Shown piece after piece: positions 7,673 through 16,649 of a DNA stretch of 21,190 nucleotides (positions are counted from its first letter, which is position 1; each line of letters opens with the position of its first letter). The translations under genes were made by a program, and so were the position numbers. Location of the stretch: positions 1-21,190 of the forward strand of contig CBDUQI010000090.1 of NCBI GenBank assembly GCA_965369325.1. The letters run 5' to 3'. The notes under the pieces are model-generated. The model worked only from the letters and a program-made list of their open reading frames with translations. It did not search any database and was not told the DNA's origin. Origin of the DNA: CBDUQI01 sp965369325. Lineage in GTDB: Bacteria; Pseudomonadota; Gammaproteobacteria; Steroidobacterales; JBCBZW01.

Positions 7673-9898
7673 CTAGCTGCAGTAGTCCACATCGATGAAG
7701 GTGTTCAGGCCGTGATCGGCCCATACTTCACACCAGTCTTCCTTGGTGGTGTCGATCGCGCTGCTAAACAGTTCCCAGAACTCCATGAACCCGTTGGCGA
7801 ACTCGAAGCGACTTGGGAAGCTTGACGCTGACGCCATGTCGGCCGCGTAGTAGATCGACTTGATCATGCCCTTGTCCGCGGCCGGCCGCGCCATGCCTGT
7901 CCGCGTTGCATCTTCCACTTTTACGCCGTGGTAGATCTCCCACATTGGCTGATGTACCGGAGCGCCCCAACTGTACGGGTCGCCATTGTCGGCGCCGCAT
8001 TGAAAGCTCGATACCTCGTTGAATGAAGTTGCGTCGCCCTCGTCATGCCACTCAGCGCTGGTGCCGTCCGAGCGGAACAGCTTGTTGGTGGTGTCGGGGT
8101 CATAGCCGACACCATAGTGGTTGTGCCAGTACATCTGCGGCATTGTGCGGCCAATACCGCCCTCCTGAAAGTACTTGTTCTCTTTCTGGATCGAACAATC
8201 CAGGCCGTTGTTGACGCCGAAGTAGTCGATCAGAACGAAGTGATTCAGTTCATGATGAATCACGCCGGGGAAGTGGTAGCCACCATCGCCTTCGAAGGTG
8301 TACAGGTTAGTGTTATTGGCCTGGTATTGTGACAGCGTGCAATTCGGGTTGCCTTTGCGACACGCTTCGGGAAGGATAATGGTGCCCAACCCCTCGCCGA
8401 GATCGTCCATCGTCGAGACTGAAAAATTGCTAACGAACTTGCCCGCATTAGGATCGCACGCGTTCACGATAATCAGCGCCTTGGTGTAGTTGTTGAAGTT
8501 GCCCAGAGTCAGTACGCCAAGGTCCACCAACGCTTGCTTTTGCCACTGCATGTACTTGCGCGCCCAGTAGTAGGCATGGCCTTCGCCAAACGGCCCCTTG
8601 GCGGCTTTTGGTCGCCACAGTGAGAAGTCCCGGTCACCGCGTCGGGTCGGGCGGACGTACTCTGTACTGCCGGTCGTGCCATACGCATTGGGCGTTGAGT
8701 TGCTATCCGGAGAGGTGTCGGTGCACACGCCGGTGCCGCCATCGTTGCGATCATCGTTGACCAGATAGTAAAAGTCGTGCACCAGTGTGTTGTCGTCGTG
8801 GGTGTAGAGGTTAGTGGTAGTGACCTGACTCGGCATCGTGCGATCGCCGCCAGCGTAGTCCCAGCGCTTCACCTGGGCGTCGTTGAACCGTGCGGTGTCA
8901 TCGGAGATGTTGAGCACGAGCCCGTCGGCACCGTTCATGGTCACGGTGAAATCTTCAAGGTTGTCCGTATCGCGCACTTGCACCTGCCAAGCGAATATGC
9001 CGCGAATCGGGTCGGCACCGCGGGTGCTCGAGATGATCGAGCCAGCACCGCCGCTCAAGCCCAGCGCCTGCAACGCCCGGCGATGGGCCAACTGAGCGGG
9101 AATCATCTGCCCTCCCTGCAACGCCAGTTTCTGCGTGGTCATGAGTTGGCGGGAGATAACGATGACGTTCCAGTTAAGGTCAAAAAGCACCAGCGTCTTG
9201 CTGTCGAGTATCGACTTGTTGGGCGACAGTGCCTGGCGGAACTCGGCGCGGCGATAGTGTCGGCCGACGCCGTAACGCACAAGTTCCAGGTTAGGTAAAC
9301 CTGAGGAAAGCCACTGCTGTGGTACTTCAAAGACAGCGTTGTTTTGTGCGAGAAACTGGCGCAGGATCGGTTTGACCAGGTCTTGGCCGGTCTGCTCGTA
9401 CCACTCAGTCTGTTGTTCGTGCGGATCTGCCTCGGTCGGAATGCCATCGTCCGTTACCCCAGCATCGTCAGCGCCAGCATTGCCAAGATCATCGCCCAGA
9501 AGTGTTTCCTGTGCGACGGCAGCATTGCCCTGCGCATCTTTTGGCGCAGTCGTCGTTGGAGTTGTAGGTTGGGGCACGGGGTTGGTCGACATGCCCGCTT
9601 GCACGAGAATGTTCCATGCGTAACCGGGCACGCTGGGTCTCGGTTTTGCGGAGAACGAGTCTACGTGCCCGCGCAGGAAAGTAAACCGCGCGCTCAGATC
9701 TGCCGCCTGGTAGGCATCAACAGCTTCGCGCAGTTGCGCTGACAGCGGCTGGGTGGTCAGCTCGATACGAATATCGTTAACCTCGTCGGCCTGATTGCTA
9801 CTAGTGGCAGCGCTTGCGTTGCCTGCCAGTATTACCACGGCTGTGGCTGCGGCTGATACGCATGCGCTGGCGCGCCGGTACGGAATGTTGGTCTTCAT
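7673..9898 (-). CDS. Secreted zinc metalloprotease with propeptide (M4/M36-like gluzincin)
   Basis: A 741-residue exported protein. The signal peptide ends near residue 30 (GNASA). Residues ~160-340 look like an FTP/PepSY-type inhibitory propeptide (AHRRALQALGL, then FAWQVQVRD and FTVTMNGADGLVLNI). The catalytic half contains HELNH at 549-553 (HExxH, two zinc His and the catalytic Glu). The probable third zinc ligand is E579 in YFQEGGIG, 26 residues after the second His, as in gluzincins. DFYYLVND and GHAYYWARKYM are M36/M4-like. The usual NExxxD motif is diverged to QEGGIG, so activity is likely but not certain. A Thr/Pro-rich linker spans 105-120. ATG 9898 has AAGGA eight bases upstream. 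The shared promoter motif at 9996-10022 links it to the sigma/CHAT cluster. Confidence 0.85.
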   Translation of the reverse strand: MKTNIPYRRASACVSAAATAVVILAGNASAATSSNQADEVNDIRIELTTQPLSAQLREAVDAYQAADLSARFTFLRGHVDSFSAKPRPSVPGYAWNILVQAGMSTNPVPQPTTPTTTAPKDAQGNAAVAQETLLGDDLGNAGADDAGVTDDGIPTEADPHEQQTEWYEQTGQDLVKPILRQFLAQNNAVFEVPQQWLSSGLPNLELVRYGVGRHYRRAEFRQALSPNKSILDSKTLVLFDLNWNVIVISRQLMTTQKLALQGGQMIPAQLAHRRALQALGLSGGAGSIISSTRGADPIRGIFAWQVQVRDTDNLEDFTVTMNGADGLVLNISDDTARFNDAQVKRWDYAGGDRTMPSQVTTTNLYTHDDNTLVHDFYYLVNDDRNDGGTGVCTDTSPDSNSTPNAYGTTGSTEYVRPTRRGDRDFSLWRPKAAKGPFGEGHAYYWARKYMQWQKQALVDLGVLTLGNFNNYTKALIIVNACDPNAGKFVSNFSVSTMDDLGEGLGTIILPEACRKGNPNCTLSQYQANNTNLYTFEGDGGYHFPGVIHHELNHFVLIDYFGVNNGLDCSIQKENKYFQEGGIGRTMPQMYWHNHYGVGYDPDTTNKLFRSDGTSAEWHDEGDATSFNEVSSFQCGADNGDPYSWGAPVHQPMWEIYHGVKVEDATRTGMARPAADKGMIKSIYYAADMASASSFPSRFEFANGFMEFWELFSSAIDTTKEDWCEVWADHGLNTFIDVDYCS

Positions 9899-9958
9899 TT
9901 TGTCTGTCCTTGCTTTTGTTGCAATGGCGCCGAGACCGTCCTGGTCCAGGCTCAGGTC

Positions 9959-9985
9959 CCGCTCGCGTGGGTTGACTGCGAGCGG
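9959..9985 (-). other. Inverted repeat in metalloprotease leader
   Basis: CCGCTCGC (9959-9966) and GCGAGCGG (9978-9985) form a perfect 8-bp stem around an 11-base loop. It lies between the promoter motif and the start codon, so it would be in the untranslated leader. Role unknown. Confidence 0.45.
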
Positions 9986-9995
9986 TTGAACTGGC

Positions 9996-10022
9996 GGATG
10001 GACAGATTGGGAAAATCTGACA
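9996..10022 (-). promoter_or_regulatory. Shared promoter motif, site A
   Basis: Read on the - strand: TGTCAGA, 11 bases, TGTC, CA, TCC. It ends about 97 bases upstream of the metalloprotease start. The same layout with identical spacing occurs at 11459-11485 and 17519-17545. Site A and the anti-sigma site share an identical 11-base right part, CTGTCCATCCG. It is interpreted as a sigma-factor or activator site. Confidence 0.65.
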
Positions 10023-10076
10023 CAAACAGTTGCGATGTACGCTGGAAGTCAGCCTGAACGGCGGGATCACCGACTT

Positions 10077-10120
10077 AAATAAAACCGGCGAAGCGAGCCC
10101 GGTGTGGGCTCCTTCGCCGG
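10077..10120 (-). terminator. Rho-independent terminator of the 400-aa gene
   Basis: On the - strand: stem CCGGCGAAG-GAGCCC, loop, GGGCTC-GCTTCGCCGG (one mismatch position), followed directly by TTTTATTT. It stands about 80 bases after the stop at 10202 and ends that transcript before the metalloprotease promoter. Confidence 0.88.
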
Positions 10121-10201
10121 CGAAGCGTGGCGTGCAATGAGAACTACTGACCGGGGTGTGTCGCTAGATAGGCACGTTAGTCACGTCGTCTCGGTCGGGC
10201 G

Positions 10202-11404
10202 CTAGCGCAAGCCCTCGGCACCGGACAACCCAAACCCGTCACCTCCTGATTGATCACCTAAGGGATCGGGCGAGGCAGTGAGCCCATCGATGTCGTCGGG
10301 GTTGGTGAACTCGCTTGAGTCCAGGTAGATGAACGAGGCACCGGTCAGAAACGAGCCATAGATCGCAGCCGGGTCCAGTCCGCCAGATTCGTCCACCGCA
10401 GCGGTGTTCGGATCGTCGTCATCGACGCTGTAGAGGAGTGCAAGCGAGGGGGGTTGATTCGGGCTGGACACCCAGGCGAACTCGAACGCGTCGATATCAA
10501 TCCTTGGTGGCGTGCCAAGGTGCACCCGACGGATGATCGGCGTTGGCGCGGCCATCGCACCATTTGACTGATAGATGACATCCGGCGAGAGCGCGCCACG
10601 GCCTTCGTGATCCGCGCTGAACATGTGGACGCGACACACGTCGGAGCCCTCGTGCAGTACGTCGAGCGCATCCACATCATCGTCTTCGTTCTCTGCGCCG
10701 TCCGGATTGGCAGCCAGATCAACGTGTACGCCTGCCTCATCGACGTAGGACGACGATGAGATCAAGGCGACCGGGGGGAAAGCGCCGAGCCCCGCCTCAA
10801 GATTGACGACCTCGTCCTGCATGCCGGTGGTGCCGTAAGTCCAGCCCGCGGGCGATGGCCCTTCCACCGGCACCCGTGGCGCGGCGGGTGCACGCCAACC
10901 CAAAGGATGGTCGTCATCGAAGCTAACGCTCAGGAACTTTGCGTCGTGGATACAACGTTGCACCAATGGCGGGAGTTGATTGCGACGTAATGGCAGGTCC
11001 AGCGGTGCGTTGGGCGGAATAAACTGGCGCAGCGAGTAGCCGATGAAGTCGACCGCATCCTGATCGAACGCCTCGCGGTAAACCACCCCGCCGCCACCGC
11101 CACCGACGGTAACCGCCGTCGCCGGCGCGAACTGAACCGGGTCAGGGTCGATCACAAAAATACTGGTGTCATCGCGAAACGGCGGTGTGCCGAGCAGACT
11201 CCCAAGCGTTGTGTCGCTCGCGTAAACATCGCCGGGATCCGCCTCTTCGCCAATGCCACCCAACGGATCACTAATTTCTTTGTCCGACCCGATATCCAGG
11301 GAGAATACCAGCGTTCCCGGCGCGGCAATCTGTGCAAACGCCGTGCCGCTGAAGACCAGGCCTGCGGTGGCAACCGCGAGTAGCTGTGTTGAAAGATTCT
11401 TCAT
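10202..11404 (-). CDS. Exported protein of unknown function, 400 aa
   Basis: Not recognised. Signal peptide: LLAVATAGLVFSGTAFA, cleaved near residue 24. The mature protein is acidic, with Asp-rich stretches (NEDDDVDALDVLHEG, SVDDDDPN), one run of six glycines near residue 104 and only two obvious cysteines (RCIH and DVCRVH). Sections such as ARFLSVSFDDDH-like and FIYLDSSEFTNPDDIDGL suggest beta-rich, possibly calcium-binding structure. There is no membrane helix after the signal. ATG 11404 has AAAAGGAG eight bases upstream. It carries its own copy of the shared promoter motif (11459-11485) and its own terminator, so it is a single-gene unit in the putative sigma regulon. It may be a substrate, inhibitor or partner of the neighbouring exported proteases; this is inference from co-regulation. 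Confidence 0.8.
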   Translation of the reverse strand: MKNLSTQLLAVATAGLVFSGTAFAQIAAPGTLVFSLDIGSDKEISDPLGGIGEEADPGDVYASDTTLGSLLGTPPFRDDTSIFVIDPDPVQFAPATAVTVGGGGGGVVYREAFDQDAVDFIGYSLRQFIPPNAPLDLPLRRNQLPPLVQRCIHDAKFLSVSFDDDHPLGWRAPAAPRVPVEGPSPAGWTYGTTGMQDEVVNLEAGLGAFPPVALISSSSYVDEAGVHVDLAANPDGAENEDDDVDALDVLHEGSDVCRVHMFSADHEGRGALSPDVIYQSNGAMAAPTPIIRRVHLGTPPRIDIDAFEFAWVSSPNQPPSLALLYSVDDDDPNTAAVDESGGLDPAAIYGSFLTGASFIYLDSSEFTNPDDIDGLTASPDPLGDQSGGDGFGLSGAEGLR

Positions 11405-11458
11405 TGTGTACTCCTTTTTGCGTCGATCCGAGCCGAATGACCCGGTCGCAATTACAGA

Positions 11459-11485
11459 GGAGTGACAAACTCGCGCGGTCTGACA
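11459..11485 (-). promoter_or_regulatory. Shared promoter motif, site C
   Basis: On the - strand: TGTCAGA, 11 bases, TGTC, AC, TCC, ending 54 bases before the start of the 400-aa gene. Its 11-base spacer differs from sites A and B at most positions while both flanking blocks are kept, which argues for selection on the blocks. It also reads as a direct repeat of TTTGTCA with an 18-bp period. Confidence 0.65.
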
Positions 11486-11549
11486 AATTAGCGCAGCGCC
11501 TGGCGCCAGCTAGCCGCTGAAAGAGTAGTGGCCATGCCCGCGACGCGTG

Positions 11550-13883
11550 CTATCGGCAGGCGTTCGGCAGTGCACTGGGCCCCGGCGGCCCGAAAAATGC
11601 ACCCTTCATGATCGCCAGATCGGCGAAGTCCACGCTGCCGCTTTGGTCCAGATCAGCCACGGCATCGGCTGAGAAGAACACCGCCTTCATCAGATTCAGG
11701 TCGAGGAAGTTGATGGTGCAATCGCCGTCGAGATCGGCGTCACACGGATTGCCGAAACCGTCGCCGTCAGCATCGGTTTGGTTCGGGTTTGATGCTAGCT
11801 GGCAGTTGTCCACATCATCTTGCAGTCCGTCGCTGTCGGTGTCAGGTTGCAACACCAGCAACGGCCCGGCGACAGAGGCTGGATCGTTGCTGCCATCCAA
11901 CGCCGTATGCGCTAAGCGTAGCGCTTCGTGACGACACTCGATCGGCAGCCCGGTGAAACGAAACAGGTCACCCGGCATGACCAGACCATCAATGCGATAG
12001 GCGTCACTACCGCACACCAGGGTAGTGTCCTTAGCCTGCGCCTGGAAATCCGCGTTGATCTCGATGAAGAGTGTGCCGGGGCTGGCGAAGGTCACCTGAC
12101 AATCTTCGCAATTCTGGCCGTTGGGCTGGCCCTTCGCCCAGGGTGTTGCCTGGATGCCGTAGTATTGACGTTGGGGGCACGGTGCGCTCAGATCGGCGCC
12201 CGGTGCATGGTGCAGCACATAGTTGAGACCGCAATCGGGGAACGGCGTCGTCTCAGAGAGCGCGCTGATATCAAGTTCGCCGTCGGCCGCGGTGTCGTAC
12301 AGCGCAATCACTTCATCCACCGGCAACAACGGCTGCGAGGCCAACGGTGCCGAGCAGGCGAGTTGCTCCGGCGTTGGGCAGGCCACACCGTTGCCATCGC
12401 AAACGGCAGCGATGGATGTACAAACTGTTACCCGCCGAACCGGCGCGCACGGTGGACCGCCCAAACAAAAATCAGCAAGACGTGACAGGGGGCGCCCGGC
12501 TGTCTGGACCAGGCCGATGAGTTCGACCGGCGCCAATCCCGGGTCGTGATACCACGCGGCGGCGGCCGAGGCGGATAACACCAGCGCGGCGGTGGAGGTG
12601 CCCGACTGGGTCGCGGTAAGCCTGGCACCAAGCGGACCTGGGGTGGTGTCGCCGACCGAATGGTCGCCATAGGCCACCAGTGCTGGTTCGCCATCCACCC
12701 GCGCCTGCACGCGGCTGCCGTCGGCCCGGACAGCACCGGCTGCATACAGCAGCGCGCGGGGCGTGCCCGCCGGAAAGTCGGCAGGGTCGGGTCCGGCCAC
12801 ATCGCCTGTTAACGCACTCTGGCATTGAGCAAAGTTGGGCGCGGACAGCTGCTCCAACTCGCCGGGTGCCAGTGGGTCCTGTGGCCGCTCCGGGCCGCTG
12901 ATTGGATTGCCGGCAGCAGCGACGATCAATGCGCCGTGGCAGCTTGCGTACTCGAGCGCGGCCTGCAATGCCTGACTGGTGACGCGCTGTTGCCCACCAG
13001 GGGTCAGGTCGAACAACGGATTCCACCCGAGCGACAAATTGATCACCAGGCGCTGTGTCGAACTGGCTTGCCAGCGCGACACTTCGCGCCGGATCGCTGT
13101 TGCCACTGACGAAGGCGTGCCGACAAAGCCACCACCGATCGGGTCAGGACAGCCATTTGGCGATCCACACAAGGCGAGACACTCCGCCTCTTCGAAACAG
13201 GTGTACGGAAGCCCGAGTGTTGCGGTGACTTCGATGCCACAATTCTGCCCATCGAGGCACACGAGATCGCGCGCCATGTGCGCCAGGGTATGCCCGTGTG
13301 GCGAGAGTGACTGCGGCTCGACAAAGGGCTGTAGTGAATCGACCTGACTGTCGATGATGCCAATCCGCACCTTCGGGTTTGAATCAACCGGATAGGTACC
13401 GGGCTGCCCGGCCTGGGCGTAAAAATGATCGCGCAACGGTGCCGCCACCAAGTCCTTAAGTGTTCCAGCCTGTCCCGCCATGCCCACTGCCACCATGACA
13501 TCGGCATCGAGCTGGGTGAGTGGTAATTGCTGCAGGTCGGCGCAACTCCCGCCGCCGCCGGAAGTTCGATCGTAGACGCAGTACTCGCCGAGCCCATCGG
13601 GCAGCGGCTGGTCAGCGATATCGAACAGTTTGTTTTGCGACCAGCCGGCCGGTGCGAGCGGGCAATTGCTGTTGGCGTTCGCCAGCCGACCGATACAACG
13701 CCACGGCGTCTCCGCGTCCTGCGTCTTCAGGCAAGGCTCGGCAGCAATGGTTGCGTCAGGATCGTCGCATAGCGCCTGAGCTCCACCGGCAGTTACCGTT
13801 TCGACTGCACCCAATCCAAGCGCAGCGCCGCCCAGCCAGGCAATGCACAGTGCGGCAGATGAAATTTTCCTTGTCTTTGTCAT
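11550..13883 (-). CDS. Secreted subtilisin-like serine protease with TSP3/dockerin-like C-terminus
   Basis: A 777-residue S8-family peptidase. A signal peptide is followed by a cysteine-rich ~150-residue N-terminal part. The catalytic triad is visible: D178 in IGIIDSQ, H196 in PHGHTLAHM, S430 in QSGTSTAALV; N326 in AAAGN is the oxyanion residue. The catalytic domain carries many cysteines, so disulfides are likely. Near 680-715 are thrombospondin type-3-like calcium repeats (DTDSDGLQDDVDNC, DADGDGFGNPCD). The end holds two dockerin-like F-hand repeats (DLDGDCTINFLDLNLMK and DLDQSGSVDFADLAIMK). ATG 13883 follows AAGGA. The gene starts 36 bp after the CHAT stop and is the last of the anti-sigma/CHAT/protease operon. 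HGHT in place of the usual HGTH is a small oddity, but the triad is intact. Confidence 0.92.
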   Translation of the reverse strand: MTKTRKISSAALCIAWLGGAALGLGAVETVTAGGAQALCDDPDATIAAEPCLKTQDAETPWRCIGRLANANSNCPLAPAGWSQNKLFDIADQPLPDGLGEYCVYDRTSGGGGSCADLQQLPLTQLDADVMVAVGMAGQAGTLKDLVAAPLRDHFYAQAGQPGTYPVDSNPKVRIGIIDSQVDSLQPFVEPQSLSPHGHTLAHMARDLVCLDGQNCGIEVTATLGLPYTCFEEAECLALCGSPNGCPDPIGGGFVGTPSSVATAIRREVSRWQASSTQRLVINLSLGWNPLFDLTPGGQQRVTSQALQAALEYASCHGALIVAAAGNPISGPERPQDPLAPGELEQLSAPNFAQCQSALTGDVAGPDPADFPAGTPRALLYAAGAVRADGSRVQARVDGEPALVAYGDHSVGDTTPGPLGARLTATQSGTSTAALVLSASAAAAWYHDPGLAPVELIGLVQTAGRPLSRLADFCLGGPPCAPVRRVTVCTSIAAVCDGNGVACPTPEQLACSAPLASQPLLPVDEVIALYDTAADGELDISALSETTPFPDCGLNYVLHHAPGADLSAPCPQRQYYGIQATPWAKGQPNGQNCEDCQVTFASPGTLFIEINADFQAQAKDTTLVCGSDAYRIDGLVMPGDLFRFTGLPIECRHEALRLAHTALDGSNDPASVAGPLLVLQPDTDSDGLQDDVDNCQLASNPNQTDADGDGFGNPCDADLDGDCTINFLDLNLMKAVFFSADAVADLDQSGSVDFADLAIMKGAFFGPPGPSALPNACR

Positions 13884-13919
13884 TGCTCAATCCTTGATTT
13901 GTGCTTGCTCTGTCCCTGA

Positions 13920-16649
13920 TTACATCCGTTCGATCAGGCGGAAGGCCGCCCAATCGCTGTCCGGCATGGTCTCGCGTAACTCAAGCTGGGCGATCCGCAG
14001 CGCCTCCGATGGCGGCTGCAGCGTTGCCCAGGACCGGTAAAACTCATCCATCAGCCGGTAGGCCACCTCGTCGCTGACAGGGCGTACCGCCGCCAGCACG
14101 GCGTCTGACCCGCGTGCCAGAAAGGCGTTGGCAAGGCCTATGCTCTGCACCGGCGCCACCACCGCGGAGCGGGCGGTCTCGCAACCCGACAGCACCACGA
14201 AGCGAGGCGCTCGCGCCAGCATCAGCACATCTGTCACACTCATTGTGGTACCGCGCGCTAGGCCAAGTTGGCTGTTCCAACCACGCACACCTGCGTACTC
14301 AGCGTGGCCGGCGTAGTGAAACAGGTCAGCTCGCTCCATCGCTTGCACCACCGCGACGCTGTCGGCCACTCGGCCTTGCAGTTTCGCCACCGACCACTGG
14401 CCGGTGGCAGCAAGTATTTGCTCGACCGTGGCGACCTCACGGCGGGCATGGGCCAGATTGCCACGCGCGTCAGCCACCAGCAGTGCATGCGGCGCGGCGG
14501 GCGCAGTGGCTTGAGGTCCGCCAACATCCAATCCGTAAGTGACTGGTGCATGGCCAAGTAACACCTCGTCGCCAACGGTTAGCGCGTGAAAATCGACCAG
14601 CTGCAGCCTCCCGGCGGGCAAAAGCCTTAGTCGGCTGGCCTGCTCGATGTGCGTTTGCAGCGGTGCCAGCAAACAGGCCGCAAGCCGCTGCACACTCGTC
14701 TCCTCGCATGCCGGTCGGTGTGCGTACACGTCAGTGCCGTCGTCCGCCAACACCGCCCATCCGCGGGTGAGCGGGTGCAACACCAACAGGAGCTCTCCGG
14801 GCGGTACCGGTGTGAGACCACCGGCAGCCTGGTAAGCGCTCGGATCACTGGCGGCATCCAACAGCTCGCGCAATATCCGCTCGCTGCGAGTGCGATCTGC
14901 CCGTAGTTGTTCCAGTTCTGTCACCGGCAGTGACCAGGCATTGCCCGCCGCCTCACCGAGCTGCTTGCGCAATGCGCGGTAGGCGTCCGCCGCCGCGCGG
15001 CGCTCAGCGCTGCTCTGGCCGTTCTGCGTGCTCCGCAGGGGAGCCAGCACCCGTGAGCGCGAGCGGCGTGCAAGGGCCAGAGCCTCGCTTACTCTGTCCA
15101 GATCAAGCAGCAGTTCGAGCTGCCCTCGCAGCGCGCTGCCGCGAGCGCCCGCAAGCGTCGCCCGGCCCGCATCGACCGGGACTCTGGCGAGATCCCGGTC
15201 CAATCGGTGGTCGGCCTCGGCCCAGGCGGCCAGTGCCGCCTCTGCTTCGCCGGAAACCTGCAGAGCTCGCGCCCGGCCAACGGCGGCACGCCAGCGCGCC
15301 GACGGCGACAGCGTAGCTTCGGCCAGCCGTTGCAGTTTGCGATAACTGGCCAGTGCCTCCGCGTGCCGCCCGTGGGCCAGCGCGACCTGCGCGTCAACAT
15401 CCAGCCACCACAACAACAAGCGCAATTCAGGCGCATCGGTTGCCTGACGGGCACTGGTTAGTGCGGCGCGCGCGGCGGCCAGCCTGCCGGCCTGCACATG
15501 TGCAAGCGCCAGGTTGATGCCACCGTTAAGCCGGTCGTTGGGGGAGCATTGCGCCTCGTAAATGGTTTGTGCGCGGGTAAGCGTTTGGGTCGGGTCTTCG
15601 ACGCTGGCGCCTGATTGGCTGACGAACAACGCGGTCCAGCCAACGTTCGTCAGGAAGTTGGCGCGCTCGCATGGACGCAGTGCCGGCGGCAGTCCCCTCT
15701 CCTGCCAGGCGGCTAGCAGGTCGTAACCTTCCCGCTGCCGCCCGAGCTGCAACAGTTGTTCGGCCAGTTGCTGATCCGCGTCCAGCGCTCGTCGATCCCA
15801 GCCCATCCGTCGCGCTTGGGCAGCCGCGGCGTCCAGTTGACGTAGCGCAATTCGGGCATCCCCCGAATTCAGTGCAGCCAAACCTTGATAATAGGTGGTA
15901 AAAAAATGCGCCTCGGCGGGTGCGGCAGGATCGCCGGCAAAACGTGCGTACAGCGCGGAGATCTGATCGAAGCGCCGATCTTTGTGCATCAACAAGAACG
16001 CCAACACGTTGGTATCACGCAGTGCCTCAAGACGGCGGCCCTGCGCACTGTTTTCGGCAATGGCTTGCTGCAATCGCACGCGTGCGGCCTCGACATTGTC
16101 CAGACGCAAGTGAAGCCGACCGAGCAGGCCGAGCAGACTGCCTCGACGTTGCGGGTCGCCGGCCAACACGCGCTGCGCCAACGCCACTGCGGCATCTGTC
16201 TCGCCGGCATTGGCCAACTTACGCACGGCTTGCAGATCGACGGGCTTGTCTTCGCTGGCCAACGCGAGTTGCCAGCGCGTGCTGGATGCGCCTTTCTGTG
16301 CGACCACCGTAATGCGGTTCGCGGATTGGGGGAGGCGAATCTGATAGCGGTTGCCGTTCTCCACCTCAATGCTGGCGAGAACATCCGCGGGGCGGCGATC
16401 AGTTCGGAGCGTAATCCGGGCGCCAGGTTGGGTCGCCACCCATAGGTGCAGAATGTCATCCGCTGGTCGTACGCACACCGGTCCATCCAATACCGTCGCA
16501 CAATCGCCATACTCCACCGTCATCATCAGTGGCTCGGCACCGTGCGCGCAGGTCGTCGCAAACAGACCGAGCATTGCAACTAACGGTAAGCTGGCACCAA
16601 GGAAGCGGCGGCAACGCATGCTATCTGCGGGTCGATCGTGCCCGGTCAC
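13920..16649 (-). CDS. Exported TPR-CHAT protein (caspase-like peptidase fold)
   Basis: A protein of about 909 residues. The C-terminal ~250 residues are a CHAT domain (clan CD, caspase/separase-like) with an intact catalytic pair: H782 in HYAGHAEY and C823 in VVLSGCETAR. The centre (~150-520) is helical and TPR-like, suited to binding partners. The N-terminus has a hydrophobic signal peptide (FLGASLPLVAMLGLFATTCAHG) followed by a ~100-residue beta-type domain, so the protein is predicted periplasmic, unlike most CHAT proteins. The start was set at GTG 16649: GGAGGT lies six bases upstream and the GTG overlaps the anti-sigma stop (GTGA). A TTG at 16685 is less likely and ATG 16619 has no ribosome site. 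The tight coupling implies co-translation with the anti-sigma factor. The substrate is unknown; the subtilase and the anti-sigma ectodomain are candidates. Confidence 0.9.
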   Translation of the reverse strand: MTGHDRPADSMRCRRFLGASLPLVAMLGLFATTCAHGAEPLMMTVEYGDCATVLDGPVCVRPADDILHLWVATQPGARITLRTDRRPADVLASIEVENGNRYQIRLPQSANRITVVAQKGASSTRWQLALASEDKPVDLQAVRKLANAGETDAAVALAQRVLAGDPQRRGSLLGLLGRLHLRLDNVEAARVRLQQAIAENSAQGRRLEALRDTNVLAFLLMHKDRRFDQISALYARFAGDPAAPAEAHFFTTYYQGLAALNSGDARIALRQLDAAAAQARRMGWDRRALDADQQLAEQLLQLGRQREGYDLLAAWQERGLPPALRPCERANFLTNVGWTALFVSQSGASVEDPTQTLTRAQTIYEAQCSPNDRLNGGINLALAHVQAGRLAAARAALTSARQATDAPELRLLLWWLDVDAQVALAHGRHAEALASYRKLQRLAEATLSPSARWRAAVGRARALQVSGEAEAALAAWAEADHRLDRDLARVPVDAGRATLAGARGSALRGQLELLLDLDRVSEALALARRSRSRVLAPLRSTQNGQSSAERRAAADAYRALRKQLGEAAGNAWSLPVTELEQLRADRTRSERILRELLDAASDPSAYQAAGGLTPVPPGELLLVLHPLTRGWAVLADDGTDVYAHRPACEETSVQRLAACLLAPLQTHIEQASRLRLLPAGRLQLVDFHALTVGDEVLLGHAPVTYGLDVGGPQATAPAAPHALLVADARGNLAHARREVATVEQILAATGQWSVAKLQGRVADSVAVVQAMERADLFHYAGHAEYAGVRGWNSQLGLARGTTMSVTDVLMLARAPRFVVLSGCETARSAVVAPVQSIGLANAFLARGSDAVLAAVRPVSDEVAYRLMDEFYRSWATLQPPSEALRIAQLELRETMPDSDWAAFRLIERM

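Noticed and set aside
7399..7692. 97-residue - strand frame between the deacetylase and metalloprotease genes
   Set aside because: It has no family features, includes the terminator-like hairpin and overlaps the end of the metalloprotease gene; composition looks like noncoding GC-rich sequence.
11486..11549. Terminator after the subtilase gene
   Set aside because: TGGCGCCA and AGCG/CGCT pairs are present but do not make one convincing stem, and no U-run follows.
15885..16445. 186-residue + strand frame inside the CHAT gene, and similar long frames at 8777-9298, 13043-13597 and 12472-13026
   Set aside because: All lie within well-supported genes on the - strand in GC-rich sequence, where long shadow frames are expected; none has a ribosome site or recognisable domain.
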